Assembly: GCA_902567855.1 (NCBI GenBank) | Contig: CACFOQ010000003.1 | Coordinates: forward strand, 62,001 to 126,000 | Reading direction: 5' to 3' | Length of the DNA: 64,000 nt | Origin: an uncultured Alphaproteobacteria bacterium | GTDB lineage: Bacteria; Pseudomonadota; Alphaproteobacteria; HIMB59; GCA-002718135 | In this document: positions 63,978 through 64,000 of the stretch, in pieces | How positions within the stretch are numbered: position 1 is the stretch's first letter | How the letters are laid out: every line of letters begins with the position of its first letter | Notes under the pieces: model-generated | The model's input: only the letters and a program-made list of their open reading frames with translations | The model's database searches: none | What the model was told of the DNA's origin: nothing | Made by a program: the position numbers and the translations under genes

Positions 63978-64000
63978 TCTTTTGTATAATATTGATAAAT

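Noticed and set aside
1-64000. Transfer RNA genes, rRNA genes, CRISPR arrays, insertion sequences, prophage or integration sites
   Set aside because: I read the spacers and found no cloverleaf-like GC-rich stretch, no spaced direct repeat arrays, and no transposase or integrase frame. A tRNA or CRISPR scan would settle this.

Overview
The window looks like a streamlined, AT-rich (roughly 30% G+C by eye) surface-ocean alphaproteobacterium, similar in style to SAR11 or the HIMB59/AEGEAN-169 type. Supporting this are a blue-tuned proteorhodopsin, Irr-type (TTAGAA-N3-TTCTAA) palindromes, a FYDLN-type acidic zinc protein with a zf-CHCC neighbour, a SAM-II/SAM-V type riboswitch before a homocysteine methyltransferase, a PlcP-Agt lipid-remodelling pair, very short spacers and many 1-40 nt gene overlaps. 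I see no insertion sequences, phage genes, CRISPR arrays, tRNAs or rRNAs. No gene-free stretch exceeds 300 bases; the longest (40443-40730 and 39113-39380) hold a riboswitch plus terminator and a candidate small RNA.

Layout. 1-3.9 kb: thrS (cut by the window edge), cysS, a conserved hypothetical and an RpoH-type sigma factor, all on the minus strand. 4.1-5.5 kb: proteorhodopsin and an overlapping SDR reductase. 5.5-10.1 kb: a DUF2141-like exported protein, then a tight folate operon pabB-pabA-pabC-folP-folB-folK. 10.1-14.0 kb: a TrpF-like protein and nucleoside salvage (cdd, PNP, deoA) with an O-methyltransferase. 14.0-17.8 kb: hsp20 behind a sigma-32 promoter and a ROSE-like RNA thermometer, then envelope/export genes (sugar-dehydrogenase-like protein, DUF3147-like, HupE-like) and OsmC. 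18.0-21.7 kb: a ferric-iron ABC transporter with an upstream Irr box. 21.7-31.5 kb: an M48 lipoprotein, adenosine/adenine deaminase and adenosine kinase, DMT and MFS transporters, a YejA-type binding protein, MsrPQ, and FYDLN/zf-CHCC zinc proteins.

31.6-58.0 kb is almost entirely devoted to phosphorus. A phosphonate island (phnA-phnY; phnW-cupin-phosphodiesterase; PhnZ-like HD protein plus tyrosine phosphatase) encodes a complete route from 2-aminoethylphosphonate to acetate plus phosphate. Two homocysteine methyltransferases lie between this and a Pit transporter with its PhoU-like partner, an ArsC-like reductase, a Pho-box-associated acyltransferase, polyphosphate kinase (frameshifted in a G7 tract), SixA, Ppx, and the operon plcP-agt-aquaporin. 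The block ends with SET-phoR, pstS, pstCAB-phoU and phoB. Six 11-nt-period direct repeats (TGTAA-type Pho boxes) mark the Pit, acyltransferase, plcP/SET-phoR, pstS, pstC and phoB promoters, whereas I see none in front of the phosphonate genes.

58.1-64.0 kb: murJ, trpS, a NifU-like protein, a Bax-like glucosaminidase, a polysaccharide deacetylase and tsaB. Together the genes describe a light-harvesting oligotroph that scavenges Pi and phosphonates, replaces phospholipids with glycolipids when starved of phosphate, may handle arsenate taken up through phosphate transporters, and controls iron, methionine and heat-shock genes with compact cis-elements.
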